64,000 nucleotides of DNA from Trabulsiella odontotermitis (lineage in GTDB: Bacteria; Pseudomonadota; Gammaproteobacteria; Enterobacterales; Enterobacteriaceae): contig NZ_LIFX01000013.1 of the NCBI RefSeq assembly GCF_001297775.1, positions 141,570 through 205,569 of the forward strand, written 5' to 3'. Below the pieces are notes generated by a model. The model was not told the DNA's origin, searched no databases, and saw only the letters and a program-made list of their open reading frames with translations. The translations under genes were made by a program, and so were the position numbers. Positions 8,143-17,941 of the stretch are shown in pieces (positions within the stretch are counted from its first letter, which is position 1; each line of letters starts with the position of its first letter).

Positions 8143-8943
8143 TTAGTCCAGTTCGTTATCGAGATCGTTATTACCAGCGGCCTGCACTGACCCACCCGCG
8201 ACGCGGTTGTATTTCGGGCTCAGCTGGATGTACAGAATCGCCATCACTGCGCCGATAACACCCAGAGCAACCAGGTTGAAGTTGGTAAATGCTGCGGTCA
8301 CGAAACCGAGGTAGAAGAACGGCATCAGGTAGCCTGCGCGCATCATGTTGATGACCATCGCATAACCAACGACCACGATCATGCCACCGGCGATGTTCAG
8401 ACCACTGGTCACCACTTCCGGAATCGCGTTCAGCATGCCCTGAACTTCACTCGTACCGACAGAAATTGCCACGATAACCGCCGGGATGGCGATACGCATT
8501 GCCTGCAGGAAGAGGGAAGAGACGTGGATCCAGGAGAGCGCGGTCAGGTTGCCGGTTTCGGCCGCCTTATCCGCAGCGTGCTGGAAGGCCACAGTAATGG
8601 TACGAACGATAATGGTCAGCACCTGACCGGCGGCTGCCAGCGGAATTGCCAGCGCAATACCGGCGCCGATGCTCTGACCCCCTGCAATAACCAGAACGGT
8701 AGAAATGATAGAGGCGAGCGCCGCATCCGGTGCCACTGCCGCACCGATGTTCATCCAGCCCAGCGCGATCATTTCCAGGGTACCACCGATGATGATGCCT
8801 TTCTGCATATCACCTAAAACGATACCGATTAACGTACAGGCCACCAACGGACGGTGGAACTGAAATTCATCAAGTACGGATTCCATACCTGCAATACACG
8901 CCACGATGAACACCAGCACAATCTGAAGAGTGGTAATCTCCAT
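8143..8943 (-). CDS. manY: ManY, mannose PTS permease IIC subunit
   Basis: This 266-residue polytopic protein has the same length as E. coli ManY and forms the sugar channel of the mannose-family phosphotransferase system with ManZ. The conserved GGTLEMIALGWMNIGAA segment of the IIC family is present at about residues 53-69. It is the middle gene of manXYZ, 49 bases after manX and 12 bases before manZ. That spacing fits a single transcript. Confidence 0.95.
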   Translation of the reverse strand: MEITTLQIVLVFIVACIAGMESVLDEFQFHRPLVACTLIGIVLGDMQKGIIIGGTLEMIALGWMNIGAAVAPDAALASIISTVLVIAGGQSIGAGIALAIPLAAAGQVLTIIVRTITVAFQHAADKAAETGNLTALSWIHVSSLFLQAMRIAIPAVIVAISVGTSEVQGMLNAIPEVVTSGLNIAGGMIVVVGYAMVINMMRAGYLMPFFYLGFVTAAFTNFNLVALGVIGAVMAILYIQLSPKYNRVAGGSVQAAGNNDLDNELD

Positions 8944-8992
8944 TGTACTTCTCCTATAACATAAGCCTTAAGTGTGAAAACCAGCGCCGGTG

Positions 8993-9955
8993 TTATTTGC
9001 CGACCTTGCTGATCAAATCCATCATTTTCAATCTCGGGTCGTTGGACACTTTACGCACTTCCAGCTCAATGCCACGAGCGTTCAGTTTGTTAAATGCTTC
9101 GATATCTTTTTCATCGACCGAAACGGCGTTGTTTACCTGAGTCTTACCCTGACGATAAGCCATACCACCGATGTTGACGGACGTGATCTTCACGCCGGCT
9201 TCAACGATACGCTCTACATCTGTCGGGTTGGTAAACAGCAGCATGACGCGGTCACCTGCATATTTCGGGTTGTTATAGACACGAATCATTTTCTCCACGT
9301 CGACGACATGCGCAGTGACACCAGGAGGCGCAACCTGCGTCAGCAGGGTTTTACGCACGGTGTCTGCCGCGACTTCATCGCTGACGACAATGATTCGGGT
9401 GACGTTGGTTTCTTTGGTCCAGCGGGTGGCGACCTGACCGTGGATTAAGCGGTCGTCGATACGCGCGAGGCCAATAACCATATAATCGTTGGGACCCATA
9501 GGCTTCGCAGGCGCGGCCGCACGCGGTGCTGCTGCGACGGGCGCTGCTTTCTCAACCGGTTTTGCTTTCAGCGCTTTCACGCCTTCGCGACCGGTTTCGA
9601 CGGCCAGCGCGACCAGATCGTCATAACTCGGATCGTCGTCACGGGCCATTAACGTCTCGACAAGCATCGGAATATTGACGCCCGCCACCACATCGTAGTG
9701 CTCTTTATCGACGACAATGCGACTTGCCGCGTTAAACGGACTGCCGCCCCATGTATCGACGAGAAACAGCACACCTTTACTGGTGTCGAGATTGGCCAAC
9801 TTCGCGTTGTATTTCTCGATGAGCGTTTCTGCGTTTTCGCCTGGGACGAAATCAATCCAGCCGACGTTCTCCTGCTCGCCCAGTAACATTTCTGCTGTTT
9901 TCAGCAGTTGTTCTGCAGCCCAACCATGTGTGCCTATCACAATAGCAATCGTCAC
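8993..9955 (-). CDS. manX: ManX, mannose PTS IIAB subunit
   Basis: This 320-residue cytoplasmic protein fuses the IIA domain (phospho-His10 in GTHGW), an Ala/Pro-rich linker near residues 133-155, and the IIB domain (phospho-His172 in DRLIHGQ). Phosphate passes from HPr to IIA, to IIB and then to the incoming sugar. It starts with GTG behind a perfect AGGAGG site. E. coli ManX is 323 residues, and the difference lies in the linker. Expression in relatives is controlled by Mlc, CRP and the SgrS small RNA. The upstream region here has candidate Mlc/NagC-like palindromes. Confidence 0.95.
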   Translation of the reverse strand: MTIAIVIGTHGWAAEQLLKTAEMLLGEQENVGWIDFVPGENAETLIEKYNAKLANLDTSKGVLFLVDTWGGSPFNAASRIVVDKEHYDVVAGVNIPMLVETLMARDDDPSYDDLVALAVETGREGVKALKAKPVEKAAPVAAAPRAAAPAKPMGPNDYMVIGLARIDDRLIHGQVATRWTKETNVTRIIVVSDEVAADTVRKTLLTQVAPPGVTAHVVDVEKMIRVYNNPKYAGDRVMLLFTNPTDVERIVEAGVKITSVNIGGMAYRQGKTQVNNAVSVDEKDIEAFNKLNARGIELEVRKVSNDPRLKMMDLISKVGK

Positions 9956-10075
9956 TTGCTACCTCCTCTTATTATCTATTTATGCACCACTGCCTATAGA
10001 TGCACCTTGAGATTTTTGTCAGTAACCGAATCGATTCAGACAAGGGTTCGAGCATTAAAGACTAAGACTTCCGCG

Positions 10076-10103
10076 AATTATTTTAGATAGTGAAAAAATA
10101 ATT
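10076..10103. promoter_or_regulatory. Candidate NagC/Mlc-type operator 1
   Basis: An imperfect palindrome with AATTATTTT and AAAATAATT arms around a ten-base centre lies about 120 bases before manX. The ATTATTTT / AAAATAAT pattern resembles NagC/Mlc sites, but other functions are possible. Confidence 0.35.
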
Positions 10104-10143
10104 AATGTGATGAAGATCCGTAATTTAGTTATAGACGATTAAT

Positions 10144-10163
10144 AATTTTGCGGTGCAAAAAAT
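10144..10163. promoter_or_regulatory. Candidate Mlc operator 2
   Basis: ATTTTGC-GGT-GCAAAA is a near-symmetric element of the form TTTTGC/GCAAAA that fits the Mlc family of sites known upstream of manX in E. coli. It is assigned by pattern and location only. Confidence 0.4.
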
Positions 10164-10412
10164 CGTGTTTTTTGCAAATTCAGGTAAATCTTTGCGTCAA
10201 ACCGATATTCTTTGATATGTTTACCTTCAGTTTAATCAGACAGGAGTACAGGGTTAAGCCCGCAATATGGACCGTCACCGACGTCACATCTCTTTCAGGT
10301 GCTTCGCCACCTGGCAAACCGGCGCCTCGCGCCAGCCTCGTTTCTCACCCGTTTTCGTCACGCTTGCCGGAACCTCCGGTACGACAACTTGCGCCCATAA
10401 CAGGAGTCAGAC

Positions 10413-11978
10413 ATGGAATTCTTAATGGATCCCTCAATCTGGATCGGCCTGATGACGCTGGTCGTGCTGGAAATTGTTCTCGGCATCGATAACCTGGTGT
10501 TTATTGCGATCCTGGCCGACAAACTGCCGCCAAAACAGCGTGATAAAGCGCGTCTGATTGGCCTGTCACTGGCGCTGGTGATGCGTCTGGCGTTGCTCTC
10601 CGTAATCTCGTGGATGGTGACGCTCACCCGGCCGCTGTTCAGCATCTGGGAATACAGTTTCTCCGGCCGCGATCTGATCATGCTGCTCGGGGGGATATTC
10701 CTGTTGTTCAAAGCGACAACCGAACTCCATGAGCGGCTGGAAAATCGTCAGCATGACGGCGGTCACGGCAAAGGCTATGCCAGCTTCTGGGTCGTCGTGC
10801 TGCAAATCGTGGTGCTGGATGCGGTGTTCTCGCTCGATGCGGTCATCACGGCGGTCGGGATGGTCAACCATCTCCCGGTCATGATGGCGGCGGTGGTGAT
10901 TGCGATGGCGGTGATGCTGCTGGCATCTAAACCGCTGACCCGCTTCGTCAACCAGCATCCGACTGTCGTGGTGCTCTGTCTGAGCTTCCTGCTGATGATC
11001 GGCCTCAGCCTGGTGGCGGAAGGCTTTGGTTTCCATATACCGAAAGGCTACCTGTACGCGGCGATTGGCTTCTCGATAGTCATCGAGCTGTTTAACCAGA
11101 TTGCCCGTCGCAACTTTATTCGTCACCAGTCGACGCTGCCGCTGCGCGCCAGAACGGCGGATGCGATCCTGCGCCTGATGGGCGGTCGCAAGCAAACTGC
11201 CGTTCAGCATGATGCTGACAATCCGTCGTCGCCGGTGCCGGTCCCGGAAGGCGCGTTCGTCGAAGAAGAGCGCTATATGATCAACGGCGTACTGACGCTG
11301 GCCTCGCGCTCGCTGCGCAGCATCATGACGCCGCGCGGGGAGATAAGCTGGGTGGATGCCAACCTTAGCGTCAGTGAAATTCGCGAACAGTTGCTCTCGT
11401 CGCCGCACAGCCTGTTCCCGGTGTGCCGTGGCGAACTGGATGAAATCATTGGTATCGTGCGCGCCAAAGAGATGCTGGTGGCACTGGAAGCGGGTGAAGA
11501 CGTCGCCGCTATCGCGTCGGCCTCCCCGGCGATTGTGGTGCCGGAAACCCTCGACCCGATCAACCTGCTGGGGGTGTTGCGCCGGGCGCGTGGCAGCTTC
11601 GTGATTGTCACTAACGAATTTGGCGTGGTGCAAGGGCTGGTGACGCCGCTGGACGTACTGGAAGCGATTGCCGGGGAATTCCCGGATGCCGACGAAACGC
11701 CGGAAATCGTTACCGATGGCGACGGCTGGCTGGTCAAGGGCTCCACCGATCTCCACGCGTTGCAGCAGATGCTGGGCATGGACACGCTGGTTGATGACGA
11801 TCAGGAAGTGGCAACGGTTGCCGGGCTGGTGATCGCCGTCAACGGGCAGATCCCACAAGTGGGCGATATGATTGAGCTGCCGCCGCTGCGCATCACCATT
11901 GTGGCTGCCAACGACTACCGTGTTGATCTCGTGCGTATTGTTAAAGAGCAACCGCATCACGACGACGACGAAGAGTAA
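10413..11978 (+). CDS. yoaE: YoaE, TerC/CBS/CorC-domain membrane protein
   Basis: This 521-residue inner-membrane protein has an N-terminal TerC-like domain of about seven helices (residues 10-240, with conserved acidic motifs [12 protein letters not shown] and [10 protein letters not shown]). These are followed by a pair of CBS domains (about 300-420) and a C-terminal CorC_HlyC domain (about 440-515). TerC relatives act in metal export or in loading exported metalloenzymes, but the exact role of YoaE is not settled. It is divergent from manX. The acidic tail HHDDDEE overlaps the 3' end of convergent pdeD. Confidence 0.93.
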   Translation: MEFLMDPSIWIGLMTLVVLEIVLGIDNLVFIAILADKLPPKQRDKARLIGLSLALVMRLALLSVISWMVTLTRPLFSIWEYSFSGRDLIMLLGGIFLLFKATTELHERLENRQHDGGHGKGYASFWVVVLQIVVLDAVFSLDAVITAVGMVNHLPVMMAAVVIAMAVMLLASKPLTRFVNQHPTVVVLCLSFLLMIGLSLVAEGFGFHIPKGYLYAAIGFSIVIELFNQIARRNFIRHQSTLPLRARTADAILRLMGGRKQTAVQHDADNPSSPVPVPEGAFVEEERYMINGVLTLASRSLRSIMTPRGEISWVDANLSVSEIREQLLSSPHSLFPVCRGELDEIIGIVRAKEMLVALEAGEDVAAIASASPAIVVPETLDPINLLGVLRRARGSFVIVTNEFGVVQGLVTPLDVLEAIAGEFPDADETPEIVTDGDGWLVKGSTDLHALQQMLGMDTLVDDDQEVATVAGLVIAVNGQIPQVGDMIELPPLRITIVAANDYRVDLVRIVKEQPHHDDDEE

Positions 11979-13582
11979 TCCTCAATGTCGCGGCCTGACG
12001 GGCTGAGATGCCCGTCATGCTGCGATGGCAGGCGTGGCCGGTATTCTGCCAGCCATTGCGGAAGCGCGCTCAGCGGCATCGGGCGCGCATACAAGTACCC
12101 CTGCAGGATGTGCACGCCATGCCAGATCAAATACTGAGCCTGCTCCTGCGTTTCCACCCCTTCCGCCACCAGTTCAATGTTCAGCCGCTGACCCAGGGCG
12201 ATAATAATGTCCGTCACTGTCGAATTCACTGCGTCGGTACCGATAGCATGGGTAAATGACTTATCGATTTTAAGCACGTCCGGGTGCAGTTTTTCCAGCC
12301 AGGAAAACGAACTGTTGCCGGTACCAAAGTCGTCAATCGCCAGCTTGATACCCTTGCGATGCAACTCTCTGATCAGCCGGTAATCCACGTCGTGAATGTC
12401 GTCCCGCTCCGTCAGCTCCACAATTAACTGTTGATGCGGATGGGCGCTGAACCAGTACTGATTCAGGTCGCGCAGCAGTTTACCGTCGATGAAATGGCTT
12501 GCTGCCACGTTAAATCCGACGTGAAACAGCGGGCTTTTGGGAAAGACGTCAATCTGCCGCACGGTCTCGCTAATCACATAACGTGTCAGTGTTTCAATCA
12601 GATGATGTTCTTCCGCCAGCGGGATAAACACATCCGGCGGGATCGGCCCCAGCCGCGGGTTATCCCAGCGCAGCAGGATCTCTACGCCCACGCATTGCTG
12701 GTCGGAGGCCGTGAGTAGCGGCTGGCACCAGACATCAAATTCCCGCGACGCAACCCCCATGTTGAGTTCCCACGAAAAACTCATCCGGCTGGCGGTGGTA
12801 AGCCAGGCGATACCCGCCAGCAACAGGCTGATGATCAGCGCCAGCGGCAACTGGGCGGGCAGGGATTTCAGTGCCAGCTCGGTGGTGCCCGGGCTTATCA
12901 GATTGACGGTAAACGGGAAATGCGTTGAGGGCAGGCTAAAGACCTGATCGGAATGGGGCACGTTAAGCATCGCCATGACACCGCTCTCCTCCGACAGAAA
13001 GCGGTCTTTGACGGTCAGGCTGATGCTGTTGATGAGTGGCTTTTGCGGCTCCAGCATCAGCGCGCTGAGCAGATCAATATTTACGCTCATCAGCACGCCG
13101 CTACCGGCATCATTGTCGGCGGGATACCACTGTAACAGCAGCGGGTGGCCTTTAATCAGGGTGTTATCGGTAAACAACAGCAGTTGCGGGGAATCACTGG
13201 GCAATTCGCTCACGATATCGTGAATAACAACGTTGCGGTCGCCCAGCACGCTCGAACAATACAGCGTGCCGGATTTCACCAGCGCAATAGAGCGCAGGGT
13301 TTGCAGGGTGGCCGCTTCTTTACGCAATATCAGGTTAACCGTCGCGCAGGGTTGGCCGACAAGCTGAAGCAATTCCGCATGTCTTTTTTCTAGCGGTAAC
13401 AAGACCTTATCAATCGCTTCGACAGCATGAACGGCGGCAATTTGCAATTGGTGCTGATTTTGGCTGCGCTGCGAAATAAATCGCACAGCGAGTGTGGTTA
13501 ATAGCGATAGTAACGCGACCGCGAGGCAGATAAGAATGCGCTTTTTTCGGTAGTGTTTAATGGCCCGCTGAGCATTTTGCAT
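11957..13582 (-). CDS. pdeD: PdeD, CSS-EAL cyclic-di-GMP phosphodiesterase
   Basis: This 541-residue inner-membrane enzyme hydrolyses cyclic di-GMP to pGpG. A first membrane helix (about 14-34) leads to a periplasmic CSS sensor domain with the CSS motif (TLYCSSV) and a partner cysteine, which tunes activity by disulfide state in this family. A second helix (about 235-255) leads to the cytoplasmic EAL domain ([23 protein letters not shown]). The open frame begins 14 codons earlier with GTG, but the ATG at 13580-13582 gives the E. coli-like start MQNAQR with an AGGCG site. Its stop lies 22 bases inside yoaE, so its tail EDYSSSSS is antisense to the yoaE Asp/Glu run. Confidence 0.92.
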   Translation of the reverse strand: MQNAQRAIKHYRKKRILICLAVALLSLLTTLAVRFISQRSQNQHQLQIAAVHAVEAIDKVLLPLEKRHAELLQLVGQPCATVNLILRKEAATLQTLRSIALVKSGTLYCSSVLGDRNVVIHDIVSELPSDSPQLLLFTDNTLIKGHPLLLQWYPADNDAGSGVLMSVNIDLLSALMLEPQKPLINSISLTVKDRFLSEESGVMAMLNVPHSDQVFSLPSTHFPFTVNLISPGTTELALKSLPAQLPLALIISLLLAGIAWLTTASRMSFSWELNMGVASREFDVWCQPLLTASDQQCVGVEILLRWDNPRLGPIPPDVFIPLAEEHHLIETLTRYVISETVRQIDVFPKSPLFHVGFNVAASHFIDGKLLRDLNQYWFSAHPHQQLIVELTERDDIHDVDYRLIRELHRKGIKLAIDDFGTGNSSFSWLEKLHPDVLKIDKSFTHAIGTDAVNSTVTDIIIALGQRLNIELVAEGVETQEQAQYLIWHGVHILQGYLYARPMPLSALPQWLAEYRPRLPSQHDGHLSPSGRDIEDYSSSSS

Positions 13583-13672
13583 TGCTACGCCTGTTATCGT
13601 GCTGTAAAGGGAATTAACAACCACAACAGTGAAAGTGTAGTGCGCAAAGAAAAAAGAGCAGGATGAAGGAGA

Positions 13673-13703
13673 TAAAAAAACACCCGTCTGGTTGACGGGT
13701 GTT
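13673..13703 (-). terminator. Terminator of sdaA
   Basis: A ten-base stem (AACACCCGTC at 13679-13688 with 13694-13703) is followed on the minus strand by seven T residues. Confidence 0.9.
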
Positions 13704-13717
13704 AAAAAGATGCGGGG

Positions 13718-15082
13718 TCAGTCACATTGTACTTTAATGGCCAGGCCACCACGCGAGGTCTCGCGGTATTTTGCGTTCATGTCCTTGCCGGTTTCATACA
13801 TGGTTTCAATGACTTTATCGAGAGAGACGCGCGGCTCGCTGGTACGGCGCATCGCCATCCGTGCCGCGTTGATCGCTTTCACTGAAGCAATCGCGTTACG
13901 TTCAATGCACGGCACCTGTACCTGACCGGCTACCGGGTCGCAGGTCAGACCGAGGTTATGCTCCATGCCGATTTCCGCTGCCACACAAACCTGCTCCGGG
14001 CTGGCGCCCAGCAGCTCTGCAAGACCGGCCGCCGCCATCGAACAGGCTACGCCCACTTCACCCTGACAACCGACTTCCGCACCGGAGATCGACGCGTTCA
14101 TCTTATACAGCGTGCCAATGGCGCCGGAGGCGAGGAAATAACGGGTGTAGATTTCCGGGCTGACAGGTTCGATAAAGTGATCGTAATAGGCCAGTACCGC
14201 AGGCACGATGCCGCAGGCACCGTTAGTTGGCGCGGTGACCACGCGACCACCGGCGGCGTTTTCTTCGTTCACCGCCAGCGCGAACATGTTCACCCAGTCA
14301 ACCACCACCATCGGGTCGCTGGAGAGCTTATCGCTGGAAACCAGCAAGCGGCGCAGCGCTGAAGCACGGCGCGGCACACGCAACGGGCCAGGCAGTACGC
14401 CTTCGGTGTTCATTCCGCGATCGATACAGGCCTGCATGGTCTGCCAGACGTTCGCAAAGTACGCATCAATCTCGTCTTTGCTGTGCAGCGCCAGTTCGTT
14501 TTTCATCACCATGCCGGAGAGTGACAGGCCGGTCTCTTTGCAGTAGTCGAGCATCTCTTTCGCCGATTTGAACGGGTAAGGCACGTCCACGGCGCCGACG
14601 ACGTCTTTACCGAAATGCTCTTCATCGACGATAAAACCACCGCCGACGGAGTAATACGTTTTTGTGTAGATTTCATTGTCGCCCGCGTACGCGTGAATCG
14701 TCATGCCATTCTCGTGCAGCGGCAGGTTGTCGTTGCGAAAACGCATGCCGTCATCCGCCGGGAAATCCACCTCTTTACGCCCCTGCGCCAGCAGCAGACG
14801 ACTACGGGTTTGTACGTCGCGAATAAACGTCGGTATCGCGTCGATATCCACGGTGTCCGGCCGGTTGCCCGCCAGACCCATAATGATAGCGATGTCGGTG
14901 TGGTGACCTTTACCGGTTAATGACAGCGAGCCGTAAACATCAACCGCAACCCGGGTGACGTCATCAATCAGCCCTTTTTCGACCAGATCATCGACGAACT
15001 GCTTCCCGGCCTTCATTGGCCCTACGGTGTGGGAAGAGGAGGGACCAATCCCCACCTTAAACATGTCGAATATACTAATCAC
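13718..15082 (-). CDS. sdaA: SdaA, iron-sulfur L-serine deaminase 1
   Basis: This 454-residue enzyme converts L-serine to pyruvate and ammonia in the cytoplasm. Family cysteines for the oxygen-sensitive 4Fe-4S cluster are in place (NGACGIVP, VACSMAAAG, LTCDPVAG). The N-terminal domain contains GIGPSSSHTVGPM. The open frame runs 40 codons further upstream, but GTG at 15080-15082, with AGGAG eight bases before it, gives exactly the E. coli length and the start VISIFDMFKVG. It is followed by a strong terminator. Confidence 0.95.
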   Translation of the reverse strand: MISIFDMFKVGIGPSSSHTVGPMKAGKQFVDDLVEKGLIDDVTRVAVDVYGSLSLTGKGHHTDIAIIMGLAGNRPDTVDIDAIPTFIRDVQTRSRLLLAQGRKEVDFPADDGMRFRNDNLPLHENGMTIHAYAGDNEIYTKTYYSVGGGFIVDEEHFGKDVVGAVDVPYPFKSAKEMLDYCKETGLSLSGMVMKNELALHSKDEIDAYFANVWQTMQACIDRGMNTEGVLPGPLRVPRRASALRRLLVSSDKLSSDPMVVVDWVNMFALAVNEENAAGGRVVTAPTNGACGIVPAVLAYYDHFIEPVSPEIYTRYFLASGAIGTLYKMNASISGAEVGCQGEVGVACSMAAAGLAELLGASPEQVCVAAEIGMEHNLGLTCDPVAGQVQVPCIERNAIASVKAINAARMAMRRTSEPRVSLDKVIETMYETGKDMNAKYRETSRGGLAIKVQCD

Positions 15083-15256
15083 GATAACACTCCTGACAGG
15101 GTTGCCGGACCTTCCGGCAACGATGTAATAACTGGGCATAGTGTAAGAGGGAACGGCGGGATCAGCGCAATTATTCACATGAATAAAACTAATGTCTGAC
15201 ACTGATTTTACTAATCCTGAAACGCCGGGCTCTTCGGGATCCCAATATAAGTATAG

Positions 15257-15835
15257 CTAAGGAGTTTCACCGATTTGCAGGGCCAGCTCGCGAATGATCC
15301 CCGCGGTCATGCCCCAGACAAAATAGTGCTGATACCAGGAGAGCCACACGCGATGCGAATTGCCGCGCCGGTGGATATCGAGAGGGTGATAGCGGCCAAG
15401 GCGCAACGCCTCGGCGAGCGGCATTTCAAATACCGCAGAAACTTCATCAACGCTGGCGTGATAGTGCAGATCCGGGGGAATAATCCCCACCACCGGCGTG
15501 ACCTGAAACCCTGTCACGCTGTCGACCGGCGGCAGCACGCCGAGAATTTCCACCGTCTCAGGAGGGATAGCGACCTCTTCCTGCGCTTCACGCAGCGCGG
15601 CGGCGATCAGCGACGCATCGGTGCTGTCCACTGCGCCACCGGGAAATGCTACCTGACCGGCATGTTTGCGCAGCAGCGGTGAACGCTGCGTCAGCAACAA
15701 CCCCGGCTGCGCACGACGCACCACCGGGATCAGCACCGCCGCCTGCCGCTGATTCTGCGTACCAGGCCGCATCTGCGGGCGCAGCAACTGAAAACGCGAG
15801 ATAAAATCATCCAGGCTGAGATCAGGGGATTGCAT
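15257..15835 (-). CDS. nudL: NudL, Nudix hydrolase
   Basis: This 192-residue Nudix hydrolase has the length of E. coli NudL. The Nudix box [20 protein letters not shown] continuing EEVAIP is complete, with the REAQEE metal-binding helix. The family cleaves nucleoside-diphosphate-X compounds such as coenzyme A, but the physiological substrate of NudL is not firmly known. It begins three bases after pabB ends, and the two are almost certainly co-translated. The GGAG ribosome binding site lies inside the end of pabB. Confidence 0.92.
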   Translation of the reverse strand: MQSPDLSLDDFISRFQLLRPQMRPGTQNQRQAAVLIPVVRRAQPGLLLTQRSPLLRKHAGQVAFPGGAVDSTDASLIAAALREAQEEVAIPPETVEILGVLPPVDSVTGFQVTPVVGIIPPDLHYHASVDEVSAVFEMPLAEALRLGRYHPLDIHRRGNSHRVWLSWYQHYFVWGMTAGIIRELALQIGETP

Positions 15836-15838
15836 CAG

Positions 15839-17194
15839 TTACGGCTCCAGTTGTCGCAGTATACGATTCACTTTATCAAAGGTTTCCTGGTACTCCGCGC
15901 TTTCCTCGCTGTCAGCGACAATGCCGCCACCAGCGGAGCAGTACACGTTGCCCCCGGTTATCGTCAGCGTGCGGATGGTAATGCTGGTGTCCATATTGCC
16001 GCAGAAGCTGAGATAGCCAATGCTGCCGCACCACGCGTTACGACGCTGCGGCTCAAGCTCGTCGATGATCTCCATCGCCCGCACTTTCGGCGCGCCGGTA
16101 ATCGACCCGCCCGGAAACGCCGCGCGCAGCAAATCAGTGGCATGCAGATGCGCAGGCAGCGTCGCGGTGACAGTGCTGACCAGGTGATGCACGGCGGGGA
16201 ACGGCTCGACGACAAACAGCTCCGGCACTTTCACGCTTCCCGGAACCGCCACCCGACCGATGTCATTACGCATCAGATCGACAATCATCAGATTTTCCGC
16301 CCGATCTTTCGGCGAGGCCGCCAGCGTTTGCGCCTGCTTTCTGTCGGCCTCAGGGTCACGCAGTCGCGGCAGCGTGCCTTTGATAGGGCGGGTCTGAATC
16401 GCGCCCTGTTGCAGATGAATAAAGCGCTCCGGGGAGAGGCTCGCCACCGCGCCATCGTCGAGACGTAAAAATGCGCTGAACGGCGCGCGATTCTGACGAT
16501 TCAGGCGCACAAACGCCTGCCAGGCGTCACCCATACAATGGGCCTGAAAACGCTGCGCCAGATTGACCTGATAGCAATCGCCACTGTGCAGATACGCCTG
16601 CACCTGGCGAAACTTCTCGCCATAGCTTTCCCGGCTCATATTCGAACGCCAGGGCGATGTCAGGGCAAAATCCGCCTCAGCCGGGCGCGTTTGCGATTCC
16701 AGCCATTGCAGACGCACGGCGGGATCGCCATAGCTCAGCAGCGTGACGCGCTCAAGCTGGTGATCAACAATCAGCGCCCAGTCGTAAATTCCCACCGCCA
16801 TATCCGCCATGGCGATGTCGTTTTCCGCGACGCAGGGGAGATGTTCAAAGCGACGACCGAGATCGTAGCCGAACAACCCCAGCGCACCGCCGAGAAACGG
16901 CAACGCCTCATCTGCCGGCGGATGAATACCGCAGTCGTCCAGCGCCTGTTGCAGCAGGGTCAGCGGGTCGTCTGTGGCGGTATGCACGTCGCTGCCGTGA
17001 TGCAGCGTGGTGGTATCACCACGGGTCACCAGCGTACAGCGTGGATCCGCGACCACAATGTCATACCGGCTGTAGGGATGATCGGCATAGCCGGAATGCA
17101 GCAGCATTGCCCAGGGCGTCGCGCTGAGCGCAGAAAACCAGTGTTCTGCGGCATCTTCACGCCAGGGCAGTGTCATAATAGAAGGGGACAACAT
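15839..17194 (-). CDS. pabB: PabB, aminodeoxychorismate synthase component I
   Basis: This 451-residue cytoplasmic enzyme works with PabA to turn chorismate and glutamine into 4-amino-4-deoxychorismate for folate synthesis. The catalytic lysine motif TRPIKGTLPR is present, with the chorismate-binding block GGSITGAPK and the ending GGGIVADS typical of the anthranilate-synthase I family. The N-terminus MLSPSIMTLPW is slightly shorter than in E. coli (453 residues). An AGGAAG site precedes the ATG. It is divergent from yoaH and forms an operon with nudL. Confidence 0.94.
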   Translation of the reverse strand: MLSPSIMTLPWREDAAEHWFSALSATPWAMLLHSGYADHPYSRYDIVVADPRCTLVTRGDTTTLHHGSDVHTATDDPLTLLQQALDDCGIHPPADEALPFLGGALGLFGYDLGRRFEHLPCVAENDIAMADMAVGIYDWALIVDHQLERVTLLSYGDPAVRLQWLESQTRPAEADFALTSPWRSNMSRESYGEKFRQVQAYLHSGDCYQVNLAQRFQAHCMGDAWQAFVRLNRQNRAPFSAFLRLDDGAVASLSPERFIHLQQGAIQTRPIKGTLPRLRDPEADRKQAQTLAASPKDRAENLMIVDLMRNDIGRVAVPGSVKVPELFVVEPFPAVHHLVSTVTATLPAHLHATDLLRAAFPGGSITGAPKVRAMEIIDELEPQRRNAWCGSIGYLSFCGNMDTSITIRTLTITGGNVYCSAGGGIVADSEESAEYQETFDKVNRILRQLEP

Positions 17195-17282
17195 CTTCCT
17201 CGATCGATAAAGTCAGTCAGCCACTGGTGAATGGCGGGGCGACATGAAATAATTACAGCCAATAATGTAGCAGGAGTCAGTC

Positions 17283-17465
17283 ATGTTTGCAGGTTTACCT
17301 TCGCTCTCCCATGAGCAACAGCAGCACGCCGTAGAGCGTATTCAGGAACTGATGTCGCAGGGGATGAGCAGCGGTAAGGCGATTGCCCAGGTCGCGGAAG
17401 AGTTGCGCGCCAGCCATACCGGCGAGCGGATCGTGGCGCGCTTTGAAGACGAAGACGACGAGTAA
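17283..17465 (+). CDS. yoaH: YoaH, UPF0181 small protein
   Basis: This 60-residue soluble protein of the UPF0181 family is close to the 59-residue E. coli YoaH. A helical segment ([20 protein letters not shown]) is followed by an acidic tail ending EDEDDE. Function is unknown. Its stop codon abuts the stop of convergent yoaB without a gap, so the two transcripts must overlap at their 3' ends. Confidence 0.9.
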   Translation: MFAGLPSLSHEQQQHAVERIQELMSQGMSSGKAIAQVAEELRASHTGERIVARFEDEDDE

Positions 17466-17810
17466 TTACGCTGCCGCGATAATCTTAATTTCAACTTTGT
17501 ATTGCGGCTTCATCAACCCGGCCTGCACGGTGCAGCGTACCGGCGCATGGCCTGCCACCACCCACGCATCCCACGCTTTGTTCATTGCCGCGAAATCGGC
17601 TTTATCGGCGAGAAAAATCGTCGCATCCAGAATGCGGGATTTATCGCTGCCCTGTTTTTGCAGCATGGCGTCAATCTGCGCCAGGGTGTTGGCGGTCTGC
17701 TCAAAGGCATCGGCATCAAGATTCTCCGGTACGCCGGTGTAGTAAATCGTCTGGTTGTGGATCACAACGTCAGACCAGCGGGCTTCGGCGTCGATACGGG
17801 TAATCGTCAT
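17466..17810 (-). CDS. yoaB: YoaB, RidA/YjgF-family protein
   Basis: This 114-residue protein of the RidA (Rid/YER057c/UK114) superfamily has the same length as E. coli YoaB. RidA proteins are trimers that hydrolyse reactive enamine/imine intermediates. The conserved Arg in the motif APVRCTVQAGL is retained, so imine deaminase activity is plausible, although the YoaB substrate is not known. The frame is open for 16 further codons upstream, but the ATG at 17808-17810 gives the family start MTITRIDAEARW. Confidence 0.9.
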   Translation of the reverse strand: MTITRIDAEARWSDVVIHNQTIYYTGVPENLDADAFEQTANTLAQIDAMLQKQGSDKSRILDATIFLADKADFAAMNKAWDAWVVAGHAPVRCTVQAGLMKPQYKVEIKIIAAA

Positions 17811-17941
17811 AGTCAGGTTCCTCTGTGGTATTCCATCTGTGTGCCGCAAGACTGCCACAATGTGCCGCCGGAGTCATCACTTCGACTGGCGCAACGCGCT
17901 GCGGCCTGACATAATCACTGTCCAGATATACAGGGGGTAGT

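Larger units (their letters stand above)
9956..10412. other. Divergent manXYZ / yoaE regulatory region
   Basis: This 457-base gap separates manX and yoaE. The manX-proximal half is AT-rich and holds the palindromes listed separately plus a half-site TGTGA at about 10107. The yoaE-proximal half is GC-richer and has several short complementary stretches. I find no coding frame or recognisable small RNA in it. Confidence 0.5.

Noticed and set aside
10566..11960. 464-codon open frame on the minus strand opposite yoaE
   Set aside because: It is rich in His, Arg and Gln, the mark of a shadow frame of a GC-rich gene, and yoaE on the other strand is a full-length match to a known protein.
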